This document shows, in pieces, positions 1-7,832 of a DNA stretch of 12,077 nucleotides. The stretch lies in contig DGNJ01000077.1 of NCBI GenBank assembly GCA_002388905.1, forward strand, positions 1-12,077, in the 5' to 3' direction. The notes beneath the pieces are model-generated. The model saw nothing but the letters and a program-made list of their open reading frames with translations. It made no database searches and was not told the DNA's origin. This DNA is from Cellvibrionales bacterium UBA4495. GTDB lineage: Bacteria; Pseudomonadota; Gammaproteobacteria; Pseudomonadales; Porticoccaceae. Numbering within the stretch: position 1 is the stretch's first letter; every line of letters starts with the position of its first letter. The position numbers and the translations under genes were made by a program.

Positions 1-1035
1 GCGGACGACAGCATTAACACCCTGGTGGATTACCGGTACCAGCGACGCTACCGGGCCGAGAACGGCCAGCCGGGCAGCGGCGGCAACCGCACGGGAAGGA
101 GTGGTGTCGACCTGATACTGCCGGTGCCCGTGGGCACCACGGCCATCGACGAAGATACCCGGGAAGTGCTGGGGGATCTTACCGAGCCCGGCCAGCGGCT
201 GAAAGTCGCCCAGGGCGGTTTTCACGGCCTCGGCAATACCCGCTTCAAGTCCAGCGTCAACCGGGCGCCCCGCCAGACCACCGAAGGCAGCGAAGGAGAG
301 ACCCGCCACCTCAAGCTGGAGCTGAAAGTATTGGCGGATGTGGGGCTGCTGGGTCTGCCCAACGCCGGCAAGTCCACCTTTATCCGCGCCGTCTCCGCCG
401 CCAGGCCAAAGGTGGCCGATTACCCGTTCACCACCCTGGTACCCAACCTGGGGGTGGTGAGCCTCCAGAAGCACCGCAGCTTCGTTATCGCCGATATTCC
501 CGGTGTTATCGAGGGCGCCGCCCAGGGAGCGGGGCTCGGTATCCGTTTCCTCAAGCATCTGACCCGCAACCGGTTGCTCCTGCACCTGGTGGATATGGCA
601 CCCTTCGATGGCTCCGATCCCGCCGACAGTGCCGCGGCCATCGAGCGGGAACTGGCGGAGTTCAGCCCGACCCTGGCGCAACGGGACCGCTGGCTGGTGC
701 TCAATAAACTCGACCTGCTGCCGCCGGAGGCGGTGGACGAGCGTTGCCGCGATGTGGTGGCCCGCCTGGGCTGGCAGGGGCCGGTGTACCGGATATCGGC
801 CATCAGCGCCACGGGCACCCGGGAACTTTGTGGCGATGTCCTCGAATACCTGGAGGCACGGTGGCAGGAAGAGCGCCAGGATCCAGAAGCCGCCCGGCGG
901 GAGCTGGAACTGCAGCGCCAGATGCAGCGGGAAGCCCGTTTGAAGATCGAAGCCCTGCGCGCCGCCAGGCGTGGCAAGCGGGAGGACGATAATGACGACG
1001 ATGACGGTGATGTGGAAGTCATTTACGTGCCCTAG
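1..1035 (+). CDS. obgE: Obg/CgtA family GTPase, 3' part (5' end outside window)
   Basis: Essential GTPase that binds the large ribosomal subunit and links 50S assembly to GTP/ppGpp level. The reading frame is open from base 1 and encodes 344 residues. By recalled alignment to E. coli ObgE, about 48 N-terminal residues of the glycine-rich Obg domain are missing upstream. The remaining Obg domain (for example [14 protein letters not shown]) runs to about window residue 110. The G domain follows: P-loop GLPNAGKST (352-378), switch II DIPG (493-504), NKLD (703-714) and the SAISA region (796-810). The C-terminus is strongly acidic and ends in VEVIYVP, as in many proteobacterial Obg proteins. The stop TAG (1033-1035) lies in an 18-bp palindrome. 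The GTG at 25 is an internal valine codon, not a start. Function is inferred from the family; identification is very secure. Confidence 0.98.
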   Translation, partial: ADDSINTLVDYRYQRRYRAENGQPGSGGNRTGRSGVDLILPVPVGTTAIDEDTREVLGDLTEPGQRLKVAQGGFHGLGNTRFKSSVNRAPRQTTEGSEGETRHLKLELKVLADVGLLGLPNAGKSTFIRAVSAARPKVADYPFTTLVPNLGVVSLQKHRSFVIADIPGVIEGAAQGAGLGIRFLKHLTRNRLLLHLVDMAPFDGSDPADSAAAIERELAEFSPTLAQRDRWLVLNKLDLLPPEAVDERCRDVVARLGWQGPVYRISAISATGTRELCGDVLEYLEARWQEERQDPEAARRELELQRQMQREARLKIEALRAARRGKREDDNDDDDGDVEVIYVP

Positions 1036-1048
1036 GGCCGGCCCTAGG
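1031..1048. repeat. Perfect 18-bp palindrome over the obgE stop codon
   Basis: The bases CCTAGGGCC and GGCCCTAGG form an uninterrupted inverted repeat. As RNA it folds into a 7-bp stem (1031-1037 with 1042-1048) and a CCGG loop. The obgE stop UAG (1033-1035) sits in the left arm. The right arm overlaps AGGCGG (1046-1051), the only purine-rich sequence before the next start codon at 1057. No T-run follows, so it is not a canonical terminator. A role in translational coupling, or as a protein-binding site, is inference. Confidence 0.8.
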
Positions 1049-1056
1049 CGGATGGC

Positions 1057-1551
1057 ATGACCCGTTCTGCCGACAAGGGCCGGGTCATCGAAATAAAGCA
1101 CCGCCTGGCGGGGGAGACATCGGTTTACGAGTGCCGGTGGCAGGCGCGAGGCTCCCGTGAAGGGGTGGTTTATTATCCTCTGCCCGGCGCTTTCGAATTC
1201 CACGGGCTCAGTCTCCCCGCGGGCAGCTTCAGCTTTGGCTATTTTTGGGAGGAGCGGCCGTACAACATCTATCATTTCCACTCCCCCGCGCGGGAGCCCC
1301 TCGCTCTTTACTGCAATATCGCCGATAGAACCCGCATTGGCGAGGATCGCATCGAATGGCGGGACCTGGTGGTCGATGTCCTGATTCTGCCTTCGGGTGA
1401 CTGCCGTGTTCTGGACGAGGCCGAATTGCCCGCCGGCCTGGCACCGGATCTCAACACCTATATAGGCAAGGCCCGGGATCGGTTGCTGGCCACGAGCGGG
1501 GAGCTTGTTGCCGCGACGGAGGCTCGCAGCCGGGCTTTCCTTTCGCGCTAA
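1057..1551 (+). CDS. DUF402 (FomD/Ntdp-like) domain protein, putative nucleotide phosphohydrolase
   Basis: Protein of 164 residues that looks like a DUF402 domain. The recognisable core is [20 protein letters not shown] (about 54-73), then YCNIA (85-89), DLVVDV (103-108), and a D-E pair at 120-121 following a short GDCRVL strand. Known DUF402 members hydrolyse phosphate-containing small molecules in a metal-dependent way: staphylococcal nucleoside di-/triphosphatase Ntdp, and FomD, which releases CMP in fosfomycin synthesis. The acidic residues of the DLxxD region and the later D-E are the expected metal ligands. No signal peptide or membrane segment is visible, so it is probably cytoplasmic. 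ATG 1057 is the first in-frame start after an in-frame TAG at 1045; the ribosome site is weak (AGGCGG). It lies 21 bases after obgE. Substrate unknown; no specific name is justified. Confidence 0.8.
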   Translation: MTRSADKGRVIEIKHRLAGETSVYECRWQARGSREGVVYYPLPGAFEFHGLSLPAGSFSFGYFWEERPYNIYHFHSPAREPLALYCNIADRTRIGEDRIEWRDLVVDVLILPSGDCRVLDEAELPAGLAPDLNTYIGKARDRLLATSGELVAATEARSRAFLSR

Positions 1552-1636
1552 CCGCCGGGCTGCCCGGTTTTGCAGCAAGGGCATGGGGCCTTGCTGTAAA
1601 ATTCATGCTTTTACACAATGGGGAAACTTGCCACCA
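1552..1636 (+). promoter_or_regulatory. proB leader with two hairpins sharing a T-run
   Basis: Hairpin A has stem CCGGG (1555-1559) and CCCGG (1563-1567), a 3-base loop, and TTTT at 1568-1571: a short terminator-like element just after the DUF402 stop. Hairpin B pairs 1568-1580 with 1589-1601 (13 pairs, one G-T) around the loop GCATGGGG. Its left arm contains the same four T bases, so B would occupy the T tail of A. The Shine-Dalgarno candidate GGGGA (1620-1624) lies beyond both, about 12 bases before the proB ATG. TAAAAT (1597-1602) resembles a -10 box but I see no good -35. The structures are seen in the sequence; a regulatory role is inference. Confidence 0.45.
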
Positions 1637-2758
1637 ATGTCCCGAGAAAACATAACCCGGGCCCGCCGCTGGGTCGTCAAGATCGGCAGCGCCCTGCTCA
1701 CCGCCGACGGCCGCGGCCTCGACAAGGAGGCCATTGCCGCCTGGGTGGAACAGATGGCAGACCTGCAACGCCAGGGGGTGGAGCTGGTCCTGGTCTCTTC
1801 CGGGGCGGTTGCCGAAGGCATGTCCCGGCTGGGCTGGAAAACCCGGCCCGCCGCCATGCATGACCTCCAGGCCGCCGCCGCCGTGGGCCAGATGGGCCTG
1901 GTTCAGGCCTACGAATCGCGCTTCCAGGCCCATGGCCGGCACACCGCCCAGATTCTGCTCGATCACGACGACCTGTCCAACCGGGAGCGCTACCTCAACG
2001 CGCGCCGAACTCTCCAGGTATTGTTGCGCCTGGGGGTGGTGCCGGTGGTCAACGAAAACGATACGGTGGTCACCGACGAGATTCGCTTCGGCGACAATGA
2101 TACGCTGGCCGGCCTGGTGGCGAACCTGATCGATGCTGACCTGCTGGTGATTCTCACCGACCAGCAGGGACTCTTCGACAAGGATCCCCGGGCCCATGCC
2201 GATGCCCGACTGGTGACCGAGGGCCGCGCGGGTGACCCCGCCCTGGACCGGCTTGCCGGCGGCAGTGCCGGCGGCCTGGGACGGGGCGGCATGATCACCA
2301 AGTTGCGCGCTGCCCGGCTGGCGGCCCGATCCGGCACCGACACTCTCATAGCCAGCGGCCGGGAGGAGCGGATACTCTCCCGGCTGTTGGCCGGGGAAAC
2401 ACTCGGCACCCGCCTTACCGCCAGCCGCGAACCCATTGCCGCGCGCAAGCAATGGCTGGCCGGTCAGCTCCAGGTCAGGGGTGCGCTCACCCTCGATGCC
2501 GGCGCCGTCAGGGTCCTGAGGGAACAGGGCCGCAGCCTGCTGCCCGTGGGCGTGGTGGCGGTAAGCGGCAACTTTACGCGGGGCGAACTGGTCAGTTGTG
2601 TCGACGAAAATGGCACAGAGATAGGTCGGGGGCTGGTCAATTACAGCGCGGAAGAGACCTCCCGGATTATCGGCCAGAGCAGTGCCCACATTGTGGAGCT
2701 GCTGGGGTACTGCGACGACGACGAACTGATTCACCGGGACAATCTGGTGCTGGTATGA
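1637..2758 (+). CDS. proB: Glutamate 5-kinase with C-terminal PUA domain
   Basis: Catalyses ATP-dependent phosphorylation of glutamate to gamma-glutamyl phosphate, the first step of proline synthesis, in the cytoplasm. The 373-residue protein is close to E. coli ProB (367). The amino-acid kinase domain has VVKIGSALL (Lys15), VSSGAVAEG (53-61), VVNENDTV (137-144), FGDNDTLAG (151-159), DKDPR (181-185) and GRGGMITK (215-222). A PUA domain follows from about residue 276 to 360. Feedback inhibition by proline is known for the family. ATG 1637 is chosen because [20 protein letters not shown] begins where family members begin; the frame is open upstream, but an earlier ATG (1583) would add an atypical extension. 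The obgE-proB neighbourhood is common in pseudomonads, although there the DUF402 gene is not one I recall between them. proA is not in the window. Confidence 0.97.
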   Translation: MSRENITRARRWVVKIGSALLTADGRGLDKEAIAAWVEQMADLQRQGVELVLVSSGAVAEGMSRLGWKTRPAAMHDLQAAAAVGQMGLVQAYESRFQAHGRHTAQILLDHDDLSNRERYLNARRTLQVLLRLGVVPVVNENDTVVTDEIRFGDNDTLAGLVANLIDADLLVILTDQQGLFDKDPRAHADARLVTEGRAGDPALDRLAGGSAGGLGRGGMITKLRAARLAARSGTDTLIASGREERILSRLLAGETLGTRLTASREPIAARKQWLAGQLQVRGALTLDAGAVRVLREQGRSLLPVGVVAVSGNFTRGELVSCVDENGTEIGRGLVNYSAEETSRIIGQSSAHIVELLGYCDDDELIHRDNLVLV

Positions 2759-2778
2759 CGGAGAGGGAGAAACTGCCC

Positions 2779-3081
2779 ATGAAAAAAGTCCTCTGGTCCC
2801 TGCTGTTGGCGCCGTGGATGGTAATGCCGGCTGCGGCCATAGACCTCGCCTGTGAAGATATGGCCCGGGAACTGGTTGCCCGTTACGACGAGGCGGGACT
2901 GCTGATGGCGGACGGCGAACAGGGCCGGGCCCTGGCGATTGCCCGTGATGTCTGTACCGGTGTCCAGGTGGACGCCCGTGAACAGCACGAGAAAGCCACT
3001 GAGCAGGCCCTGAAAAACTGGTTTATGGAGGATACCGGCGGCAAGCCGGGCAATGATCGCCTGGATCGCTTGAAGCGATAG
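2779..3081 (+). CDS. Small exported protein of unknown function
   Basis: A 100-residue protein I do not recognise. Residues 1-20 form a clear Sec signal peptide: MKK, a hydrophobic stretch, then a PAAA end with likely cleavage before IDLAC. The mature part of about 80 residues is mostly helical by eye, very polar, and has two cysteines (24 and 58) that could form a disulfide in the periplasm. The C-terminus (GKPGNDRLDRLKR) is basic. No catalytic motif is evident. The start at 2779 has a good ribosome site, GAGAGGGAGA (2761-2770), eight bases upstream. An in-frame ATG at 2755 overlaps the proB stop as ATGA and would add eight residues (MTEREKLP), giving a less typical signal peptide. It probably shares the proB transcript, but nothing ties its function to proline synthesis. 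Confidence 0.8.
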   Translation: MKKVLWSLLLAPWMVMPAAAIDLACEDMARELVARYDEAGLLMADGEQGRALAIARDVCTGVQVDAREQHEKATEQALKNWFMEDTGGKPGNDRLDRLKR

Positions 3082-3263
3082 CCAGGCTTTCGCTGCGCCA
3101 GCAATAAGCCAATCGGTATGGGAATCGGCCCGGAAGCTTGACGCCATGAAGGATTGTCGCTGCGGAAACTGTCGCCGTGCGGCGACGGGCTATTGCCTGG
3201 CTTTCTCTTGACGGCTTCCCCGCGGATTGCAACACTGCTCGCCAATAGGCGACGAGGCAGGCT
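3082..3263 (+). other. Intergenic region before ruvC with long inverted repeat
   Basis: No gene is visible in these 182 bases. AGCCAGGC (3080-3087) pairs perfectly with GCCTGGCT (3195-3202). After a 15-base bulge the stem continues, AATAaGCC (3103-3110) with GGCTATT (3188-3194). Directly inside lies a short hairpin, GTCGCC (3171-3176) with GGCGAC (3181-3186) and loop GTGC. AATCGG is repeated at 3111 and 3123. TTGACG occurs at 3138 and 3208, but neither has a convincing -10 box at the right distance; the best after 3208 is AACACT at 3231. No T-run terminator and no LexA box is seen. The region may hold the ruvC promoter, and its RNA could fold into one structure. Confidence 0.45.
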
Positions 3264-3809
3264 ATGGCGCGAATACTGGGTATCGACCCGGGTTCCATCA
3301 AGACGGGGTTTGGCGTTATCGATGTGACGGCTTCCGGCATGGTTTATATTGCCAGCGGCATCATCCGCCTGCCGGCCGTCTCCCTGCCGGAGAAACTGAA
3401 GATCATCCATGACAGCGTCAGCGAAATTATAGGCGAACACCGGCCCGACGAGATGGCCGTGGAAGAAGTCTTTTTCGCCCGGGATCCCCGCGCCGCGCTT
3501 AAGCTGGGCCAGGCCCGGGGTGCGGCCATCGTTGCCGGTGCCCGGCGGGACCTGCCGGTGGCCGAATACAGCGCCCGCACTGTCAAGCAGTCCGTGGTGG
3601 GCAACGGCGGCGCCGGCAAGGAACAGGTCCAGCACATGGTGGTCCGGCTGCTCAACCTGCCGGGACTGCCCAGGGAGGATGCCGCCGACGGTCTGGCGGT
3701 GGCCCTTTGCCATGGCCAGTCGCTGCGCACCGTCGCGACCCTGGGGCGTGCGTCGGTGGGCCGGACCCAGTACGCCCGGGGACGTTTGCGGGAGATTGCG
3801 GGAAAATGA
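3264..3809 (+). CDS. ruvC: Holliday-junction endonuclease RuvC
   Basis: Dimeric Mg-dependent resolvase that nicks Holliday junctions symmetrically in the final step of recombinational repair, acting with RuvAB. The protein has 181 residues, normal for the family. The four acidic active-site residues are visible: Asp8 in ILGIDPGS, Glu67 in MAVEEVFFA, and Asp139 and Asp142 in REDAADGLAVA. Also present are the conserved ALKLGQARGAAIVAG and QVQHMV segments. GAGG (3254-3257), six bases before the ATG, supports the start. The stop overlaps the ruvA start as ATGA. In pseudomonads a yebC gene often precedes ruvC; here the gene upstream is the small exported protein instead, so the two neighbourhoods seem to have been joined at this point. 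Confidence 0.98.
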   Translation: MARILGIDPGSIKTGFGVIDVTASGMVYIASGIIRLPAVSLPEKLKIIHDSVSEIIGEHRPDEMAVEEVFFARDPRAALKLGQARGAAIVAGARRDLPVAEYSARTVKQSVVGNGGAGKEQVQHMVVRLLNLPGLPREDAADGLAVALCHGQSLRTVATLGRASVGRTQYARGRLREIAGK

Positions 3810-4420
3810 TCGGACGTATAACCGGTGTCCTGGTGGACAAGCAGGCGCCGGAGATCCTCGTGGATTGCCAGGGAGTCGGCTACGAGTTGCAGGTGCCCCT
3901 GAACACATTTTTCGAACTACCCGGAACCGGCGAGACCGTCAGCCTCCATACCCACTTTGTGGTCCGTGAGGACGCCCAGCAGTTGTTCGGTTTTGCCAGC
4001 ATCCGGGAGCGCAAGCTGTTTCGCACCCTGATCCGGGTCAGTGGCGTGGGTCCCAAGATGGCCCTGGCCATTCTCTCGGGCATGACCGCCAGCGAATTCG
4101 TGCGCTGTGTGCGCGCCAATGACACCGCGACCCTGGTGCGCCTGCCCGGAGTGGGCAAGAAAACGGCGGAACGCCTGCTGGTGGAAATGCGTGACCGGAT
4201 CGCTGACTGGGACGCCGGTGCCGCTGCGCCGGAGCCCGCCACCGCGGCCGCCGGCGGCGGCGACCACTGGCTTCAGGAAGCGGAAAGTGCACTGGTTGCC
4301 CTGGGATACAAGCCCCAGGAGGCAGCGCGTATGGTCAGTACCGCCATGCCCGGGGAGGGCGGTCTGGAATCCAGCGAGGAATTGATCCGTCTAGCCCTGA
4401 AAAACGTCGTCAACAAATAG
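3806..4420 (+). CDS. ruvA: Holliday-junction branch migration subunit RuvA
   Basis: Tetrameric protein that holds the four-way junction open and loads RuvB motors. The protein has 204 residues, the usual length. Domain I (OB fold, 1 to about 64) starts MIGRITGVLVDKQAPEILVD. Domain II carries two helix-hairpin-helix motifs, VSGVGPK (78-84) and LPGVGKK (113-119), which contact the DNA backbone. A flexible Ala/Pro/Gly linker spans about 136-152. Domain III (about 154-204, with LGYKPQEA) binds RuvB. The ATG overlaps the ruvC stop (ATGA at 3806-3809), so translation is probably coupled to ruvC. An upstream in-frame ATG lies inside ruvC and gives no RuvA-like sequence. Confidence 0.98.
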   Translation: MIGRITGVLVDKQAPEILVDCQGVGYELQVPLNTFFELPGTGETVSLHTHFVVREDAQQLFGFASIRERKLFRTLIRVSGVGPKMALAILSGMTASEFVRCVRANDTATLVRLPGVGKKTAERLLVEMRDRIADWDAGAAAPEPATAAAGGGDHWLQEAESALVALGYKPQEAARMVSTAMPGEGGLESSEELIRLALKNVVNK

Positions 4421-4432
4421 CGCGCCCTTGCC

Positions 4433-5476
<1,044 letters not shown>

Positions 5477-5486
5477 CGGCGGGGTT

Positions 5487-5909
5487 ATGCACCAGTTTGC
5501 CATGCCCGTCAGGGTATACGTTGAGGATACCGATGCCGGCGGCATCGTTTACTACGTCAACTACCTGAAATACATGGAGCGGGCCCGCACCGAATGGTTC
5601 CGGGAGCGCGGCTATGAAAAACCGGCGATGTTCCGGGACAACCTGATGTTCGTGGTTCACTCCCTGAACATTAGCTACCGCAGGCCGGCGCGGCTGGACG
5701 ACCTGCTGGAAGTGACTGCCGCCGTGGTCAGGACCGGCCGGACCTATTTCGAGATGGACCAGCAGGTTGTCCGCGGCGATGAACGCATTTGCGTGGCCCG
5801 GGTCAAGGTGGCCTGCGTGTCCCGGGACGACATGAAACCCGCGGCCATCCCCGACGACGTCAGGGCCGCGGCCCTGGCCGCCGACCGACAAGAGAGGAGT
5901 GTTGTGTGA
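5487..5909 (+). CDS. ybgC: Acyl-CoA thioesterase of the Tol-Pal cluster (YbgC)
   Basis: Hot-dog-fold thioesterase of the 4-hydroxybenzoyl-CoA thioesterase family, almost always the first gene of tol-pal clusters. It is reported to hydrolyse acyl-CoA and to associate with phospholipid synthesis enzymes; its link to Tol function is not settled. The protein has 140 residues (E. coli 134). The signature VRVYVEDTDAGGIVYYVNYL (8-27) contains the catalytic Asp16 by recalled alignment with E. coli Asp18, followed by MERARTEW. GGGG (5481-5484) precedes the ATG. A second ATG at residue 6 (5502) cannot be excluded. It begins 10 bases after ruvB, which suggests read-through from the ruv genes, and ends overlapping tolQ. 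Confidence 0.96.
   Translation: MHQFAMPVRVYVEDTDAGGIVYYVNYLKYMERARTEWFRERGYEKPAMFRDNLMFVVHSLNISYRRPARLDDLLEVTAAVVRTGRTYFEMDQQVVRGDERICVARVKVACVSRDDMKPAAIPDDVRAAALAADRQERSVV
5894..5899 (+). promoter_or_regulatory. Ribosome binding site fixing the GTG start of tolQ
   Basis: GAGGAG within ybgC, six bases before the GTG at 5906. It is the strongest Shine-Dalgarno match near this junction and decides the start, since no ATG is available in frame at the correct place. Confidence 0.8.
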
Positions 5910-6595
5910 CCCAAGAGCTTTCCCTGTGGGCGCTGATCGCGGGCGCCACCATTCCGGTGCAGATCGTTATGCTGATTCTTTTGCTGGCGTCGGTGGTGTC
6001 CTGGGTGATGATCGTCCAGCGCGGTATCTACCTGCGCAACGCCAACAGCAATTGCCACGCCTTCGAGGACACCTTCTGGTCCGGGGTCGATCTCAACCAG
6101 CTCTATCGGGAACTGTCCGCCAAGGTGCAGGACATCGGCGTGGTGGATGGCCTGGAGAGCGTTTTCAGGGCGGGTTTCCGGGAATTCAACCGGCTGGTGC
6201 AGCAGAGCCAGACGCCCCCGGAGGTGGTTATGGAAGGTACCGAGCGGGCCATGCGCGTTGCCCTCTCCCGTGAGCAGGAAAAGCTCAATATCCACCTGCC
6301 GTTTCTGGCCAGTGTCGCCTCCGTGAGTCCCTATATCGGCCTTTTCGGTACGGTCTGGGGGATCATGCACTCGTTCCGGGGGCTGGCTAACGTCCAGCAG
6401 GCAACCCTGGCAACGGTGGCGCCGGGTATTTCCGAGGCCCTTATCGCCACCGCCATGGGGCTGTTCGCGGCCATTCCCGCCGTGCTTGCCTATAACCGTT
6501 ACGCGGCCATGGCGGAAAATATTTTCAGCAACTACGAGACCTTCGCCGAGGAATTTTCCAGTATTCTGCACCGGCGGGTGCACAGCGGGGACTGA
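5906..6595 (+). CDS. tolQ: Tol-Pal proton channel subunit TolQ
   Basis: Inner-membrane MotA/ExbB-family stator. With TolR it conducts protons and energises TolA to pull on the Pal system during division. The protein has 229 residues (E. coli 230). Three membrane segments are visible: about 12-36, 132-155 (LASVASVSPYIGLFGTVWGI) and 168-195 (APGISEALIATAMGLFAAIP). The large cytoplasmic loop lies between the first two. The GTG start at 5906 overlaps the ybgC stop as GTGA and is supported by GAGGAG (5894-5899), six bases upstream; the resulting MTQELSLWALI matches family N-termini. Starting further upstream would run inside ybgC without TolQ-like sequence. tolR begins three bases after the stop. 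Confidence 0.98.
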   Translation: MTQELSLWALIAGATIPVQIVMLILLLASVVSWVMIVQRGIYLRNANSNCHAFEDTFWSGVDLNQLYRELSAKVQDIGVVDGLESVFRAGFREFNRLVQQSQTPPEVVMEGTERAMRVALSREQEKLNIHLPFLASVASVSPYIGLFGTVWGIMHSFRGLANVQQATLATVAPGISEALIATAMGLFAAIPAVLAYNRYAAMAENIFSNYETFAEEFSSILHRRVHSGD

Positions 6596-6598
6596 GCC

Positions 6599-7039
6599 AT
6601 GGCCGTGACCAAGACCCGGCACAAGCGCCGCCTGGTGGCCGAGATCAATGTGGTGCCCTACATCGACGTCATGCTGGTGCTGCTGATCGTGTTCATGATC
6701 ACCGCGCCGCTGCTGATGCAGGGGGTCCAGGTGGAGTTGCCCAAGGCGCCCTCCGAACCGCTGGAGGAGACGGACAAGGAGCCGCTGGTGGTGTCCATCA
6801 AGGAGGACGGCACCTACTACCTCAACGTCGGCGATGGCGGCGACGAGGAGCCGGTGGCACTATCCGCCATTGAAGAACGGGTGGGCAAGGTGCTCAATGC
6901 CCAGCCCGGCACACCGGTGATGGTCTGGGGGGATACCGGCGTCGCCTACGGCCGGGTGGTGGAACTGATGAGTGTGCTGCAATCGGCGGGTGCCCCCAAT
7001 GTCGGGCTGGTGACAGAACCGCCGTCGGATATGCGCTGA
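6599..7039 (+). CDS. tolR: Tol-Pal proton channel subunit TolR
   Basis: ExbD/TolR-family protein with one membrane helix and a periplasmic domain; it forms the proton path with TolQ. The protein has 146 residues. The basic N-terminus (KTRHKRR) faces the cytoplasm. The membrane helix about 20-41 (VPYIDVMLVLLIVFMITAPL) carries the essential Asp23. The periplasmic domain ends in a conserved GRVVELMSVLQSAGAPNVGL segment. GGGG (6587-6590) at the tolQ end is the likely ribosome site. The stop TGA is itself part of TGAGGT, which may serve as the tolA ribosome site four bases before that ATG, an arrangement that would couple tolR and tolA. Confidence 0.98.
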   Translation: MAVTKTRHKRRLVAEINVVPYIDVMLVLLIVFMITAPLLMQGVQVELPKAPSEPLEETDKEPLVVSIKEDGTYYLNVGDGGDEEPVALSAIEERVGKVLNAQPGTPVMVWGDTGVAYGRVVELMSVLQSAGAPNVGLVTEPPSDMR

Positions 7040-7045
7040 GGTCAT

Positions 7046-7825
7046 ATGGTCCAGCGAGGCTACTCCGTCGCGGTACTGGCCAGTGTGGGGCTGCACGGTT
7101 TGTTGGTTCTGCTGCTGGTGGCCGGATGGACGCCGGAAAACGAGCGCCGGCAGATCAAGAAGCCCAGGGTCATCGAGGCCCAGTTGCTGCAAATGGAGCC
7201 CGCCGTAACCCAGCCGGCGCCCCCGAAAGAGGACAGTGCGGCCCGGCAACGGGCCGAACAGCAGGAGCGGGAAGCCCGGGCGCAGCGAGAACAGGAACGC
7301 CGGGAGGCCCAGCGTCGCAAGGAAGAACAGGCCCGCCAGGCCGCCGAGGAGCGCAAGCGCCGGGAAGAGGCGGCCCGCCGGGAACGCGAGCGCCAGGAAC
7401 AACTGGAACGGGAGCGGGAAGCCGAGCGCCGGCGCCAGGAAGAGCTGCGCAGGAAGCAGAAGGCCGAGGAGCTGGCCCGGGCCATGGCACGGGAAGAGCA
7501 GGCCATGGAAGCGGCCCGGAACCAGGAGCGCATCGGTTCCTACAAGGGGTATATTGTCAGCCAGATCGAGGCCAACTGGAGCCGCCCGCCCAGCGCCCGC
7601 CGGGATATGGAGGTGGTGCTGGAAATCCAGCTGGTGCCCACCGGCCGGGTGGTGGGGGTTACCGTGGTGGAATCCAGCGGCAATCCCTCCTTCGACCGGT
7701 CGGCGGAACAGGCGGTGCTCAAGGTGGGCCAGTTCGATCGGTTGCAGGGCATGGAACCGGCCCTGTTCGAGCAAAATTTTCGTACGTTACGGCTGCTGTT
7801 CCGGCCGGAAGACCTGAGGTTGTAG
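7046..7825 (+). CDS. tolA: TolA, inner-membrane anchored Tol-Pal force-transmitting protein
   Basis: Spans the periplasm and connects TolQR to TolB/Pal at the outer membrane. The protein has 259 residues, much shorter than E. coli TolA (421). Domain I has a membrane helix at about 8-28 with the SxxxH motif (Ser13, His17) that interacts with TolQR. A proline-rich stretch (51-60) leads to domain II (about 62-161), a long helix very rich in Arg, Glu and Gln rather than the Lys-Ala-rich repeats of E. coli. Domain III (about 165-259) has [37 protein letters not shown] and RSAEQAV, typical of the TonB-like fold. Confidence rests on domains I and III plus context; TonB is excluded by position and by the absence of a Pro-Lys spacer. 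Confidence 0.95.
   Translation: MVQRGYSVAVLASVGLHGLLVLLLVAGWTPENERRQIKKPRVIEAQLLQMEPAVTQPAPPKEDSAARQRAEQQEREARAQREQERREAQRRKEEQARQAAEERKRREEAARRERERQEQLEREREAERRRQEELRRKQKAEELARAMAREEQAMEAARNQERIGSYKGYIVSQIEANWSRPPSARRDMEVVLEIQLVPTGRVVGVTVVESSGNPSFDRSAEQAVLKVGQFDRLQGMEPALFEQNFRTLRLLFRPEDLRL
7229..7528 (+). repeat. Low-complexity Arg/Glu-coding stretch (TolA domain II)
   Basis: About 100 codons dominated by CGN/GAR/CAR, encoding degenerate units such as RREEA and REREAE. There is no exact tandem repeat; the unit is irregular. Shadow open frames on both strands here result from this composition. Confidence 0.7.
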
Positions 7826-7832
7826 AGAGATT

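Noticed and set aside
25..27. GTG at 25 as start of obgE
   Set aside because: The frame is open from base 1 and the preceding residues (ADDSINTL) match the Obg domain; the true start is outside the window.
1583..1636. Upstream ATG (1583) as proB start
   Set aside because: It would add 18 residues with no similarity to ProB N-termini and would lie inside hairpin B; ATG 1637 gives the usual start.
1451..2734. Long open frame on the - strand opposite proB (427 codons)
   Set aside because: GC-rich coding sequence often leaves the antisense frame open; the product has low-complexity Gly/His/Gln composition and no family, while the + strand encodes a clear ProB.
3082..3263. LexA (SOS) operator upstream of ruvC
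   Set aside because: CTGT occurs near 3169 but no ACAG follows at the required spacing; no other candidate was found.
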